Below are positions 9,005 through 18,940 of a stretch of DNA of 54,484 nucleotides, piece after piece. Positions within the stretch are counted from its first letter, which is position 1. Each line of letters starts with the position of its first letter. The notes below the pieces were generated by a model. The model saw nothing but the letters and a program-made list of their open reading frames with translations, had not been told where the DNA came from and ran no database searches. Position numbers and translations under genes: made by a program. The DNA comes from Candidatus Gastranaerophilales bacterium (lineage in GTDB: Bacteria; Cyanobacteriota; Vampirovibrionia; Gastranaerophilales; Gastranaerophilaceae). The stretch is from assembly GCA_017402995.1 (NCBI GenBank), contig JAFQOV010000004.1, positions 1-54,484 on the forward strand, read 5' to 3'.

Positions 9005-9827
9005 TTATATTAATGCAATGAACACCCAAAAATCTACTGTTCATTGGATGAATGCGATATCTGAAAACTTGACAAATCTCTACACCCCTGGGTATAGAGA
9101 AAATCAAATGACTTTTAAAACATATCTTGATGCTGCTGTTCCAGATAGAATTTTGAAAAATCCAGGACAAGGTAAAGCTATCCCAGGTACATCAGCGGAA
9201 AATGTATTTTTAGAAGGCAACGGCTATTTTGTTTTAAGAAACGAAGAAGGCAGAATTGCCTATACGCGTCTTGGTGAATTTAAATTTGACGGCGAAGGCG
9301 TATATAAAGCTGCTGATGGTTCAAAAGTCCAAGGCTACATTTTAAATGATAAAGGCGAAATCATGTCTGGGACAAAATCTTTAACAAATGAAGCTTTTGA
9401 AAATACTATCGCTCAAGGTGGCGCGTTGTCTATTCCGACAACTGAAATCAAGCTTTGGATTGACCCAGATAACGGTAAATATTTAGGTAAATATGACGAG
9501 TTTGAAATCAAAGAGGATGGAATTTTGTACGGAAAAGCAAACAATGGAAAAGATACAACTCCATTATATAAACTCGCTTTAATGAATTTCCATAATCCTC
9601 AAGAGCTTTTTGAATATAAACAAGGTCAATATCTTGAAACTGCTTATTCTGGAAAGCCCGTAATTGGTAAAGGCGAAGTTAGAAGTGGTTTGATTGAGTT
9701 ATCAAATATCGATTTCAAAGCTAACGCGACCTATTGGCAACAAGCCCAAACTCAACTTGATTTGTCAGGAAAAATTATGACAACATATAAGCAACTTTTG
9801 GAATCCGCAATGGAATTATTAAGCTAA
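8994..9827 (+). CDS. Flagellar hook-basal body protein (FlgE/FlgF/FlgG family)
   Basis: It has the signature of axial flagellar proteins. The N-terminal helix is MRDSYINAMNTQKSTVHWM followed by AISENLTNLYTPGYRENQ. The middle contains NVFLEGNGYFVLRNEEGRIAYTRLGEF. The C-terminal helix carries SNIDFKANATYWQQAQTQLD and LESAMELL. At 277 aa it is closest in size to FlgF/FlgG rod proteins; the usual first-helix motif SGL.A is absent, so the paralog is not assigned. The ribosome site is AAAAGGAG, 6 nt from the ATG. Confidence 0.85.
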   Translation: MRDSYINAMNTQKSTVHWMNAISENLTNLYTPGYRENQMTFKTYLDAAVPDRILKNPGQGKAIPGTSAENVFLEGNGYFVLRNEEGRIAYTRLGEFKFDGEGVYKAADGSKVQGYILNDKGEIMSGTKSLTNEAFENTIAQGGALSIPTTEIKLWIDPDNGKYLGKYDEFEIKEDGILYGKANNGKDTTPLYKLALMNFHNPQELFEYKQGQYLETAYSGKPVIGKGEVRSGLIELSNIDFKANATYWQQAQTQLDLSGKIMTTYKQLLESAMELLS

Positions 9828-9830
9828 TTT

Positions 9831-10658
9831 ATGAAAAAGTTTTATATCTCTCTCAACTCAATAATATTAACTTTCTTCAGCGCCACTTGTTTAAGTTGTT
9901 GCGCTGAAGATTTTTTCATTGACACACAATTTAGAGAGCTTAAAAACAATCAACCAAAAATAATTCAAAAGATTTCTGAGACAAAAGAAGTCGCAAAAGA
10001 AAAAATTAAAGAAAAAAAGAGCTGGTTTTCCAAAAAGGAAAAGAAAAAAAAGATAACCGGTTTTGAAACAAAAAAAAGATTTAACCCAGAAACAAACGAA
10101 ACCGAAGAAATTCCAAGAGGATATTATGGCACATTGCCTAATATTCAAGAAGATTTTAAATATAAACAACAAACATCATCCTCCCCAAAACAAATTGATG
10201 CGCTACCGCTTGACGAAGTAGATAAAGAAACTTTTAAGCCTGCACCGTTTGATGACAGTTTGTTTTTAGATGTAATCATCAAAAAACAAGAAGACTCAAC
10301 ATATTTAAAAGATTTGCACAAGATTAAATTCACTTTAAACAATTTAAAAGATTGCCTTGAAAACTCATGCGATATTCAAAAATATAATGCAACTGTGAAT
10401 TTGTTAGATTTACAGTGTAGAAATTTAAAAACAAAATATGAAAATAAAATTGAAGAAACAAAAGAGAGCTATCTTGAGCTTTTAAATACAAATTATTACG
10501 CAAAAACGTTGGGTAATTTGAAGTTTGACGCAAATTACTATGCAAGATATATTCCAACAAACGAAGGGCAATATTCAAAAGACAATATTACCCTTGAAGA
10601 AGAAAAGCTTTTAATCAGAATTAACAGGACAATTTTTTTAATTAATCAAGAAAATTAA
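9831..10658 (+). CDS. Secreted or membrane-anchored hypothetical protein
   Basis: It starts 3 bp after the hook/rod gene and ends before a plus-strand terminator, so it closes the flagellar operon. A hydrophobic export signal (residues 6-26) contains CLSCC, which could be a weak lipobox. A Lys-rich segment (KEKIKEKKSWFSKKEKKKK) follows, then a mostly helical C-terminal half. No family is recognised. A role in the flagellar envelope is suggested only by position. Confidence 0.65.
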   Translation: MKKFYISLNSIILTFFSATCLSCCAEDFFIDTQFRELKNNQPKIIQKISETKEVAKEKIKEKKSWFSKKEKKKKITGFETKKRFNPETNETEEIPRGYYGTLPNIQEDFKYKQQTSSSPKQIDALPLDEVDKETFKPAPFDDSLFLDVIIKKQEDSTYLKDLHKIKFTLNNLKDCLENSCDIQKYNATVNLLDLQCRNLKTKYENKIEETKESYLELLNTNYYAKTLGNLKFDANYYARYIPTNEGQYSKDNITLEEEKLLIRINRTIFLINQEN

Positions 10659-10660
10659 AA

Positions 10661-10686
10661 AAGGTTGCAAAATTAATTGCAACCTT
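10661..10686 (-). terminator. Rho-independent terminator of the SLH gene
   Basis: Perfect 10-bp hairpin AAGGTTGCAA / TTGCAACCTT with a 6-nt loop. Read on the minus strand it is followed by a T run, and it lies downstream of the SLH gene. Confidence 0.8.
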
Positions 10687-10687
10687 G

Positions 10688-10706
10688 AAAACCAACACTG
10701 GTTTTT
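10688..10706 (+). terminator. Rho-independent terminator of the flagellar operon
   Basis: Hairpin AAAACCA-ACAC-TGGTTTT followed by TTCTTTTATT on the plus strand, 30 bp after the last gene of the operon. It sits next to the minus-strand terminator, as expected between convergent units. Confidence 0.7.
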
Positions 10707-10709
10707 CTT

Positions 10710-12617
10710 TTATTGTCCAAAAGCAATTGTGATTTTTTCTTTTGGATTAACTTTTGCGATTGGTTGACCAGAAGCGTCAACTAAATATGCAATTTCGTCA
10801 CCTGTTGTTTGGAACAAGCCCATTGTGCCTGAAACGGCTGTTCTTGTTAAATCAACTGGGGCCTTAAGGGTTGTTTTGATAGCGTCTTGATAGCTTCTTC
10901 CTGCTGCTTTAAATTTTGCAGATAACAATTCAGAAGTACCAACACCAACTTGGTCAAACAAGCCTTCTGTTGCATTTGCAAGACCAATTGCAGCGCCGCC
11001 GATTGTTCTACCTGCTGTACCTAAGACTGAACCAGTCCAAGTGAAAGGAAGTTGAACAAGTCTTAAAATTGGGTTGATGTCTTTTTGTCTTTCAACTTGT
11101 GCAGTTAAGATTTGTTTTGGTAACATTGCTTTACAGCCGTCGCAATTGATGATTTCATTAAATGAAAGTCTGATGGAACCATCACAACCTTTGCTTGGTC
11201 TTGTAACTTCAACAACTTTACCTCTTACGGTTGAACCACATGGGAAAGTTTGACCGTTGATTGTAATTTCGCTCAAGGTTGTTGCAGCAAATTGCTCGCC
11301 AACATTAACGTGTTTTGCATTTACAATGTCGTTCATTGTTAATTGTAGGGTTGGAATTGAAACTTTTGTTTCTCTTTCCATATATAATTTTCCGCCCATA
11401 TCTTGAGAGGCTGTTTTTGTAGATTTATCGTATCCGCCAGCAACTCTAATGCCTTGAAGCATTGAGCTTGCTTCTGCGCGAGTTGTAATATCGTTTGGAC
11501 GGATATAATCTTGGTTTCTTTCGTTTTTCAATGCGCCATTCTCAATAGCTTTAGCTACACATTCACGAGCCCAGCATGGAACTTTCGCACCGTCTTTGTA
11601 ATTTGCCAAAATTGAATCTGCTTTTGCTGAATCCATTGGACAATCCAAGCCTTTTGAAACAATTGTCAGAGCTTCTGTTCTTGTTATGTTTTTGTTTGGA
11701 TAAAATTTACCATCACCCATACCTTCAATCATATTTTCTGAGGCACCTTTTGAGATGTAATTAAATGCCCAGTGGCTTCTTGGTACATCTTTAAATGTTA
11801 AACTATCGCAACCGCAAGACATATCAAGATTATAGCCTTTTACAACCATAGTTGCCATTTCAGCTCTTGAAACTTTGCGATTTGGTTTAAACATTCCATC
11901 AGGATAGCCCTCTAAAACACATTGTTCTGTTAGGCGGTTAATGTCTGAGCTTGCCCAATAGCTGTCAAATACGTCTGGATATTGTTGACCTGTCACATCA
12001 GCAGCAGCGCCTGTGAAGCCAAGGTGTGAGTATGGTTCTTTTGAAACTTTAATAATATCCATATGAGTTGTAGAACTTACGTTTGGTGGAGCGTCGCAAT
12101 TATATTTTGGTAAATCGTTTTCATTGATAACTGGAGCAGCCCCGCCAGTTGGACAACCGCATTCAACCGGAACACCGGTATAAACAGGTAAAGCAGCGCC
12201 TGTGCAACAATTTGGAGATAATAAAGAGTCGTTAATTGTTGCATTGTTTAATTTTTCGCCAACTTGAGCAGAGTGTGAATTTGAATAAACTGAATTTGGA
12301 TAAGAATATGTTTGTTGATTTAATGGTTTTGTTTCAATACAAGGAGCAGCAGCGCCTGTTTGACAACCACAGTCAGATTTCATCCAACCGAACATATCGA
12401 ATTTTTGTTTTTCACATGGGTCACAAGATTTTTTGCAATTACATGGATCGCTTTTACATTTTGAACATGTTGCATTGTTTGGTGTGACAATGTTTGAATT
12501 TTTATTGCAGCCGCAATTATCTTCAACAGGGCATGAAGCAAATGCCATAGGAACTGTTAATGCCATTGCGCATATACCAATTGTGGCGCCTTGTAGCAAT
12601 TTTCTTTTGATAGTCAT
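10710..12617 (-). CDS. SLH-domain surface protein
   Basis: It has a signal peptide (MTIKRKLLQG...VPMAFA) and a Cys-rich region at residues 29-75 (NCGCNKN, CSKCKSDPCNCKKSCDPC). Three spaced TGAAAP/TGAALP/TGGAAP segments follow. SLH repeats are at about residues 215-400: DSYWASSDINRLTEQCVLEG, then YPDGMFKPNRKVSRAEMATM, then SHWAFNYISKG with GDGKFYPNKNITRTEALTI. The C-terminal half has a beta-rich domain (GEQFAATTLSEITINGQTF) and Gly/Ala-rich segments. SLH domains bind secondary cell-wall polymer or peptidoglycan, so this is probably an outer-envelope anchor. The ribosome site AAAAGGAGG is strong. Confidence 0.88.
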   Translation of the reverse strand: MTIKRKLLQGATIGICAMALTVPMAFASCPVEDNCGCNKNSNIVTPNNATCSKCKSDPCNCKKSCDPCEKQKFDMFGWMKSDCGCQTGAAAPCIETKPLNQQTYSYPNSVYSNSHSAQVGEKLNNATINDSLLSPNCCTGAALPVYTGVPVECGCPTGGAAPVINENDLPKYNCDAPPNVSSTTHMDIIKVSKEPYSHLGFTGAAADVTGQQYPDVFDSYWASSDINRLTEQCVLEGYPDGMFKPNRKVSRAEMATMVVKGYNLDMSCGCDSLTFKDVPRSHWAFNYISKGASENMIEGMGDGKFYPNKNITRTEALTIVSKGLDCPMDSAKADSILANYKDGAKVPCWARECVAKAIENGALKNERNQDYIRPNDITTRAEASSMLQGIRVAGGYDKSTKTASQDMGGKLYMERETKVSIPTLQLTMNDIVNAKHVNVGEQFAATTLSEITINGQTFPCGSTVRGKVVEVTRPSKGCDGSIRLSFNEIINCDGCKAMLPKQILTAQVERQKDINPILRLVQLPFTWTGSVLGTAGRTIGGAAIGLANATEGLFDQVGVGTSELLSAKFKAAGRSYQDAIKTTLKAPVDLTRTAVSGTMGLFQTTGDEIAYLVDASGQPIAKVNPKEKITIAFGQ

Positions 12618-12651
12618 TTTTCCTCCTTTTATGTAAATTTAACTTTTAGCA

Positions 12652-12694
12652 AAATAAAACGCACAATTTTATGTTAGAATTATGCGTTTTATTT
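12652..12694 (-). terminator. Hairpin, probable terminator of the 94-aa gene
   Basis: A perfect 12-bp inverted repeat AAATAAAACGCA / TGCGTTTTATTT with a 19-nt loop lies between the minus-strand 94-aa gene and the SLH gene. Its A/T-rich arms give a TTTTATTT tail when transcribed on the minus strand. A leader structure for the SLH transcript is the alternative. Confidence 0.5.
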
Positions 12695-12757
12695 GGTTTG
12701 TATTCATTACCATAAAAGGTTATCTAAAATGCTAATTATTTTTATAGAATAATTTTT

Positions 12758-13042
12758 TTATATTCTATTGTGCCATACACCGCCTTGACGGTCGATTAAT
12801 GCGTCATAGAATGACCAAAAACGAAAGACGCCTGTTAAACCAAGTACAGCATGTGTCACATTTTTTTCTGTTGTTTCGCCGTTGATTGCTTGTCCAATGC
12901 CTGGCCAAACTAATAACGAACAAACTGCTGCGCCAACGCTTCTTCCAGAAATTTTGCCATCTTTTCCGTGTGTTCCAGCAAAAGTTGGAGTAAACAAGCT
13001 GATAACACTAAATAATACTAAAGTTAAAACTATCTTTTTCAT
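12758..13042 (-). CDS. Small exported or membrane protein (94 aa)
   Basis: It has a signal peptide (MKKIVLTLVLFSVISLFTPTFA) and then a short mature part with one or two hydrophobic stretches (VGAAVCSLLVWPGIGQAING, THAVLGLTGVFRFWSFYDAL). The pattern of a small P-G-x-G-Q hairpin membrane protein recalls TM2-like proteins, but I cannot assign a family. The ribosome site AGGAGGG is strong. Nothing indicates function. Confidence 0.65.
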   Translation of the reverse strand: MKKIVLTLVLFSVISLFTPTFAGTHGKDGKISGRSVGAAVCSLLVWPGIGQAINGETTEKNVTHAVLGLTGVFRFWSFYDALIDRQGGVWHNRI

Positions 13043-13165
13043 AAACCCTCCTTTTTTTTAAAATTATATAAATTGTTTTTCGATTGCACAATAAAAAATG
13101 GCTAATCTTTACAAAAATATGAAAAAATATAATATAATTAAATAAATATTTTAGAGGGAAAGTTG

Positions 13166-16100
13166 ATGATAGAAACCAAAAAAGAAATCAAGCCAAACAA
13201 AGCACAACAAGAATGTATTGAAAATTACGAAGGAAGATTTTTGGTGCTTGCAGGTCCTGGGACTGGCAAAACTTTTACGTTAATTAACCGCATTGCACAT
13301 ATGATTAAAAATGGGGTTAATCCCGAAAAAATCCTGTGTTTAACTTTTTCAGATGCTGCCGCAAATGAGATGAAAACAAGATTGGCAAAAGAATTAAATG
13401 TGTTAGATACTAAGGTTGGCGTTTTTACTTTCCATGGTTTTTGTTATCAAATAATTCAAGATTTTTCAGAATTTTTTGAATTGCCCCAAGATATTAAAAT
13501 CATCAACAAAGCAACGACTTTGCGCTTAATTAAAGAAATAATTGAAGAAATTAACCCTCAATATTATCGTTCAAATAAAAATGATCCATATACAGTCATT
13601 AAAACAGTTAACAGGGATATTGACGAAATTCAAAGATATCGTTTAGAAAAAAATGATTATTTTGAAAATCTTGAAAAAAATCCAAATTATAAACCTTTGA
13701 TTTTTGAATATTTAGAAAAAATTGAAACCTTGAAACAAAAGGGAAAAGATATTTCAAAAGTTGAAAAAAAGATTGAAGATGTAAAGACAAAAATTGAAAA
13801 AGCGAAAGAGCTTTGGCAGTTTTATGAACTTTATAAACAAAAAATGCAAGAAGAAAAATATATCGATTTTACAGATATGATTTCTCTTGTGCTAGACAAA
13901 TTTGCGCTTAATTCAACATTTTTAGACAAAGTAGCAAATAAATATGAATATATTTTGGTTGATGAATATCAAGACACGAATAAATCTCAAAATGAGATAA
14001 TTTTTCAAATTGTAGACGCGCTGAAATCGCAAAATGTTTTTGTTGTGGGTGATGATGATCAAATAATTTTCACTTTTCAAGGCGCAAGACTAGATACAAT
14101 TGAGCAATTTTTGAAAAAATATCCTGATACAAAGGTTATTTGCCTAAAAGAAAACATGCGCTCAACTCAAAATATTTTAGACGTTGCTTATGCGCTAGCG
14201 CAAATTGACGATAGGCGTCTTGAAGCAAATATTGAATTTAAAAATTATAATATCGATAAAAAATTAATTGCAAAAAATGAAAATTTGTTTGATAAAAACA
14301 TTTCAGTTAGATGTAATAAATATTTTGATATTGCACAAGAATATCAATCAATTGTAGATGAGATTGAAGAACTGGTTAATTCAAACAATTGTCCAAAAGA
14401 TGACGAGGGAGGGAAAAAACTATCTGAAATTGCAATTTTGTGCAGAACAAATGACGAACTAAACACTTTTGCACAAAAATTAAAATCAAAAAATATCCCA
14501 TTTGATGTTAAAAACGGAAAGAGCATTTTTGAAATTAATTCATCAATTGTTTTATATTATTACCTTCAAATGCTTGTTAATCCAGAATTAAATTCAGATA
14601 AAATATTTAAATTGCTTTTGATGGAGCCATTTAAAATTAATCCAAATGATTATTTAAAACTTTGTGAAAAGGTTTCTTTCAACAAGTCGTTTTTAACTTC
14701 CATTAAGGAAATTACCGATTTTTGTGAACCTCAAAAAATGAATGATTTTATTCAAACTTTTGAATATTTATCTACTTATTGTGCAAATGAAAACTTAAAA
14801 GATGTCATATTGGAAATTGGCGCAAAAACTAAAATATTTGACTATTATTTAAATTCTGAAATTAATAGGTCTGAAAACATTGAAGGGCTTAAAAAATTAG
14901 TTGATGAAGCTGTTGATTATGCACAAACAAATAAAAAAATATTATTGGCAGATTTTGTTGAATATTTAAATATTTCATATTCTGAAAATCTTGAAATTTT
15001 AACAAATAAACCACCTGTCGATATTAATGGAATTCAGCTTCTGACATATCATAATTCAAAAGGGCGCGAGTTTGAATATGTTTATATGCCAACATTAATG
15101 CACTCTAAGTGGGAAGCAGATAGACATACTTTTAAAATAAATGTACCTGTTGGTTTAGATGAATATAAAAATGAAGATGAACTTGCGGCAATGAAAAAAT
15201 CCGACAGGATTAAAAATATGTATGTCGGAATGACGCGCGCGAAGCATTGTTTGAGGCTTTCATATGTTTTAAATTTAAATGATAAAACAGCGCCTTTGAG
15301 TGAACTTTTGGCGGGAGTTTTGCCAAAAACTGAGAAAAACGACCTATCAAATTATACAAATGAACAATATAGCACCGATTGTATTAACCAGTTAATCAAA
15401 CGCGAATATGACTATAAGCGCGATTTTAAAGCATTGATTGATGGGTATTTAAATAATCGTGCATATTCGCCTTCTGCAATAAATACATATCTAAAATGTC
15501 CAAGACAGTATATGTATAACAATATTTTAAAACTTCCTTCTAAAACAACGAGTGCAGATGCAATGTGTTATGGAAGTGCTGTACATAAGGCTTTAGAAGA
15601 GGCCGTTTTATACGCAAAAAACAACGGATATTATCCAACAAAAGAACAATTGATTAAAACTTTTAAAGATGAATTAAATTCATTAGCTCTATCTTCAATA
15701 CAAAAACGTGAGGTATTACTCGGACGGGGCGAAAAGGCATTGGGTGAATATTATAATCATCTTTTAAATTCGCCAATAAATTCAATTGAAAATGTTGAAT
15801 ATTCATTGTCCTCAAACATTGATGATTATAAATTTTATGGAATTGTCGATAGAATTGATAAAAATTCAGATGGAACATATACGATATATGATTACAAAAC
15901 AGGTAGCGCCAAAGGTAAAACTATGGTTTCATTTGATGGTTCAAAACAAGATTATTATAATCAAATGGCTTTATATAAATATTTTTATGAAAAAGAAAAT
16001 AATGTTTTGGTTAAAGAAACTTGTTTTATTTTTCCAGAAGAACCAACCAAAAATTTATATTTACAATTAACTAGTGAAGATTGCGAAAATGTTTTAGAGC

Positions 16101-16213
16101 GCTTTAAAGGCGCAATTGATGACATACGCGCTTGTAAATTTGAGCCAAGTTATAATAAAGACGCATGTCAGTTTTGTGAATATAAAGACTTTTGCAAAAT
16201 AGATATTGTATAA
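13166..16213 (+). CDS. UvrD/PcrA-like helicase fused to a PD-(D/E)XK nuclease
   Basis: The N-terminal two-thirds is a superfamily 1A helicase: Walker A GPGTGKT (about residues 31-37), Walker B VDEYQDTN, VVGDDDQIIFTFQGA, ENMRSTQNIL and GMTRAKHCL. The C-terminal ~270 residues are a RecB/Cas4/AddB-type nuclease (SAINTYLKCPRQYMY; GIVDRIDKNSDGTYTIYDYK with the catalytic D and D-x-K; YKDFC). One Cys before the nuclease core and three at the end (CQFCEYKDFC) are the four ligands of the AddB-type Fe-S cluster. It probably acts in recombinational repair like AddA/AddB in one chain. ATG 13166 has better GAGGG spacing than TTG 13163. Confidence 0.9.
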   Translation: MIETKKEIKPNKAQQECIENYEGRFLVLAGPGTGKTFTLINRIAHMIKNGVNPEKILCLTFSDAAANEMKTRLAKELNVLDTKVGVFTFHGFCYQIIQDFSEFFELPQDIKIINKATTLRLIKEIIEEINPQYYRSNKNDPYTVIKTVNRDIDEIQRYRLEKNDYFENLEKNPNYKPLIFEYLEKIETLKQKGKDISKVEKKIEDVKTKIEKAKELWQFYELYKQKMQEEKYIDFTDMISLVLDKFALNSTFLDKVANKYEYILVDEYQDTNKSQNEIIFQIVDALKSQNVFVVGDDDQIIFTFQGARLDTIEQFLKKYPDTKVICLKENMRSTQNILDVAYALAQIDDRRLEANIEFKNYNIDKKLIAKNENLFDKNISVRCNKYFDIAQEYQSIVDEIEELVNSNNCPKDDEGGKKLSEIAILCRTNDELNTFAQKLKSKNIPFDVKNGKSIFEINSSIVLYYYLQMLVNPELNSDKIFKLLLMEPFKINPNDYLKLCEKVSFNKSFLTSIKEITDFCEPQKMNDFIQTFEYLSTYCANENLKDVILEIGAKTKIFDYYLNSEINRSENIEGLKKLVDEAVDYAQTNKKILLADFVEYLNISYSENLEILTNKPPVDINGIQLLTYHNSKGREFEYVYMPTLMHSKWEADRHTFKINVPVGLDEYKNEDELAAMKKSDRIKNMYVGMTRAKHCLRLSYVLNLNDKTAPLSELLAGVLPKTEKNDLSNYTNEQYSTDCINQLIKREYDYKRDFKALIDGYLNNRAYSPSAINTYLKCPRQYMYNNILKLPSKTTSADAMCYGSAVHKALEEAVLYAKNNGYYPTKEQLIKTFKDELNSLALSSIQKREVLLGRGEKALGEYYNHLLNSPINSIENVEYSLSSNIDDYKFYGIVDRIDKNSDGTYTIYDYKTGSAKGKTMVSFDGSKQDYYNQMALYKYFYEKENNVLVKETCFIFPEEPTKNLYLQLTSEDCENVLERFKGAIDDIRACKFEPSYNKDACQFCEYKDFCKIDIV

Positions 16214-16215
16214 TA

Positions 16216-16241
16216 AAAAACCACCTTTATAGGTGGTTTTT
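16216..16241 (+). terminator. Rho-independent terminator of the helicase-nuclease gene
   Basis: Stem AAAACCACC / GGTGGTTTT with a 6-nt loop followed by TT, directly after the stop codon. The A run on the other side means it could also work for minus-strand transcripts from 16358. Confidence 0.85.
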
Positions 16242-16357
16242 TATGGTGTTATCATAACAAGGCAACCACCCAAACCTTGCAATTAATAACCAAAAAATTC
16301 AGCACACATAAGCACATCTATCCCAAATGTGCAAATAATGACTTTAATTCCACCTTC

Positions 16358-16960
16358 TTATTTTGTAGTATATGCAACGACGTTTTTCAAGTCCATATTA
16401 TAGCTCTCAGCAAAAGACTGTAACAAACGGCGGGTTTTTCGGTCAAAAGTTACATTGCCATTTTTGTCTTTGTGCACTCTGCCATTTTCTTTTGTTTCTT
16501 TTTGAGGATTTAGCGGGTTGAAAAATCTTGACACTGCGCCTAATTCATCTTTATGTGAAAGAACGATTTCGCGCTTTTTATTTCTAGCAGCATTTAAAAA
16601 ATTCTCGTCTTGTGCGCTTTTTCCATTTTCATTTCTTTGCGTAGCAAGATAAAACCAAGGTCCACTTTTTGTCTCAACTCTACTACCAGGTTTCATAATA
16701 ATCACAAGTTTTTCATATCTCTCATCTATTGGATTTAACAAAAATCTTGAATATTGACCTTTTCTTGTGCGGTTTTCAATTTTAAAAGGGTTGCTTGAAG
16801 GTCTATACATAACAAGATCAAACATATATCCTTGAAGCCAAGGTCTTTGCTCGCCAGAACCACAAGAGGTTAAATCGCCAAAGCTGACTTTTGATGATGT
16901 ATTTTTTAATTTTGAAATATTATTTACGTTGTTATACGGTCTAATTGCGCTAATGTTCAT
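16358..16960 (-). CDS. Hypothetical protein with N-terminal KVSFG motif
   Basis: 200 aa without signal peptide. It begins MNISAIRPYNNVNNIS and has KVSFGD at about residues 24-29, a short motif shared with other proteins in this window. The remainder (RPWLQGYMFDLV, IIMKPGSRVETKSGPW, ending NMDLKNVVAYTTK) is soluble and basic and belongs to no family I recognise. It is monocistronic, between the helicase terminator and a divergent nucleotidyltransferase gene. Confidence 0.6.
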   Translation of the reverse strand: MNISAIRPYNNVNNISKLKNTSSKVSFGDLTSCGSGEQRPWLQGYMFDLVMYRPSSNPFKIENRTRKGQYSRFLLNPIDERYEKLVIIMKPGSRVETKSGPWFYLATQRNENGKSAQDENFLNAARNKKREIVLSHKDELGAVSRFFNPLNPQKETKENGRVHKDKNGNVTFDRKTRRLLQSFAESYNMDLKNVVAYTTK

Positions 16961-17134
16961 GAACTTTTCCTTCTATCTGATTGGTTTTAAAAAACACGAA
17001 AAAAATTTTTTTTGCCAAAACCCGCATAAAATTAAAAAAAATTAATAATTTTTCAAAAAATAGAGCACATGTGATAAACTTTAAAAAAGATATTGTTTAT
17101 ATAAATCAAACTAACTAAGCGTTAAGGAGAAAAA

Positions 17135-18940
17135 ATGCAGGCGGTAATATTAGCAGCCGGAATGGGCAAAAGATTAAAAAGCAAAACAAAAAACCATACG
17201 AAATCTATGGTTGAAATTTTGGGCAAAACCTTTCTGGAACACTCGCTTGATAAGCTAACAAAATTTGACCTGTCAAAAATCATTATTGTTATTGGCTATT
17301 GCGGAAATGAAATCAAAGAAGTTATCGGCGATAAATATAACAATATTCCTGTTGTATATGTTGAAAACAAAGACTACGCAACAACAAACAATATCTATTC
17401 TTTTTATCTAACAAAACCATATCTTGAAAAAGAAGATACAATTTTGCTTGAAAGCGATTTGATTTATGACGCTGAAATTATTGAAAAATTAATTAAAAAT
17501 CCAACTCCAAACCTTGCAGTTGTCGACAAATTTAAGCCATATATGGATGGAACGGTTGTTAAAATCAGCGAAGATGATGAAATCACCGCTTTTGTTCCAA
17601 AAGAACACTTTGACTTCAGCGAAGTAGAAAAATATTACAAAACCGTTAATATCTATAAATTTTCAAAAGAATTTTTAAACACAACCTATATCCCATTTTT
17701 AGAAGCATATTGCAAAACAATGGGAAATAATTCATATTACGAGCAAGTTTTAAGGGTTGTTTTATCACTAGAACAACACAATCTTAAGGTTTTGAAAATC
17801 GAAAACGAAAAATGGTATGAAGTAGACGATTTGCAAGATTATGATATCGCAGAAAATATGTTTTGCGAAGAAACTAACGAAAGACTCAAAAAATATCACT
17901 CACGTTTTGGTGGATATTGGCGTTTTAGCGGAATGAAAGATTTTTGCTATCTTGTAAATCCATATTTTCCAAACAAAAGAATGGTTGAAGAATTAAAGCA
18001 CAGTTTTGTTGATTTACTAACAAATTATCCATCTGGTCAAAATGTTGAAAAATTACTTGTGGCAAATATTTGGGGGGTTAACGAAAAAAATATTCTTGTT
18101 GGAAACGGAGCTGCTGAATTAATCAACTGTTTAGTTGCCAATTTAAAAGGAAATGTTGGGATTATTCTTCCAACTTTTCAAGAATATCCTGCAAGAATAA
18201 AAGAAGCAACAGTTCATTACTTTATTCCAAATAACCCAGATTTTAGTTATACATTAAATGATTTAAAAGAATTTTCTAAAAAAATAGAAACATTAATTTT
18301 AATCAACCCCGATAATCCAAGCGGAAATTTCCTTTCAAAAAAAGAGGTTTTGGAACTTGTTGAATATTTTAAAGAAAACAACAAAACCCTAATCCTAGAT
18401 GAAAGCTTTGTAGATTTTTCAAAAGAAACCGAAGATAACACCTTATTGGAAAATGAAATTATTGAAAAATTTGATAACCTTGTCGTTATTAAATCAATTT
18501 CAAAATCTTATGGTGTCCCAGGAATTAGACTTGGAATTTTAGCAACAAGCAACAAAGAAATGCTTACAAATTGCCATAAAAACATGCCTGTTTGGAACAT
18601 CAATTCATATGGTGAATATTTCTTGCAAATTTTGAACAAACACAAAAAACACTACAACAAAGCTTGTTTGAAAATTGTTAAAAACAGGGAAGATTTTTTT
18701 GAACAACTTTCAAAATTCCCATTTTTAAGACCAATCAAATCGCAAGCAAACTATATTTTAGCTGAAGTTTTAAAACCATATACCTCAGCAGATTTATGCC
18801 AAAAATTATTAAAACATAACTTTTTAATTAAAGACTGCCAAAACAAAATGGGGTTTGAAGGCAAGCAATATATTAGAATTGCAGTTAAATCAAAAGAAGA
18901 TAATAATGAGTTGATTTTAGCTTTGAAAGAATTATTATGA
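17135..18940 (+). CDS. Bifunctional nucleotidyltransferase (LicC/PntC-like) and class I/II aminotransferase
   Basis: Two enzymes in one chain. Residues 1-~235 are a sugar-phosphate or phosphocholine-type NTP transferase (MQAVILAAGMGKRLKSKTK, with HTKSMVEILGK and the acidic EVDDLQDYD). Residues ~260-601 are a PLP aminotransferase of fold type I (VGNGAAELINCL; LINPDNPSGNF; LILDESFVDFSKE; VVIKSISKSYGVPGIRLG with the lysine that binds PLP). Such fusions are known where an amino group is installed on a CMP-activated small molecule, for example in phosphonate or choline-like decoration. The stop overlaps the next gene by 4 nt (ATGA). The ribosome site AAGGAG is clear. The substrate is unknown. Confidence 0.85.
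   Translation: MQAVILAAGMGKRLKSKTKNHTKSMVEILGKTFLEHSLDKLTKFDLSKIIIVIGYCGNEIKEVIGDKYNNIPVVYVENKDYATTNNIYSFYLTKPYLEKEDTILLESDLIYDAEIIEKLIKNPTPNLAVVDKFKPYMDGTVVKISEDDEITAFVPKEHFDFSEVEKYYKTVNIYKFSKEFLNTTYIPFLEAYCKTMGNNSYYEQVLRVVLSLEQHNLKVLKIENEKWYEVDDLQDYDIAENMFCEETNERLKKYHSRFGGYWRFSGMKDFCYLVNPYFPNKRMVEELKHSFVDLLTNYPSGQNVEKLLVANIWGVNEKNILVGNGAAELINCLVANLKGNVGIILPTFQEYPARIKEATVHYFIPNNPDFSYTLNDLKEFSKKIETLILINPDNPSGNFLSKKEVLELVEYFKENNKTLILDESFVDFSKETEDNTLLENEIIEKFDNLVVIKSISKSYGVPGIRLGILATSNKEMLTNCHKNMPVWNINSYGEYFLQILNKHKKHYNKACLKIVKNREDFFEQLSKFPFLRPIKSQANYILAEVLKPYTSADLCQKLLKHNFLIKDCQNKMGFEGKQYIRIAVKSKEDNNELILALKELL

Noticed and set aside
9891-10342. Minus-strand open frames within the 9831 gene
   Set aside because: They are Phe/Leu-rich shadows of a Lys/Glu-rich plus-strand gene and have no ribosome sites.
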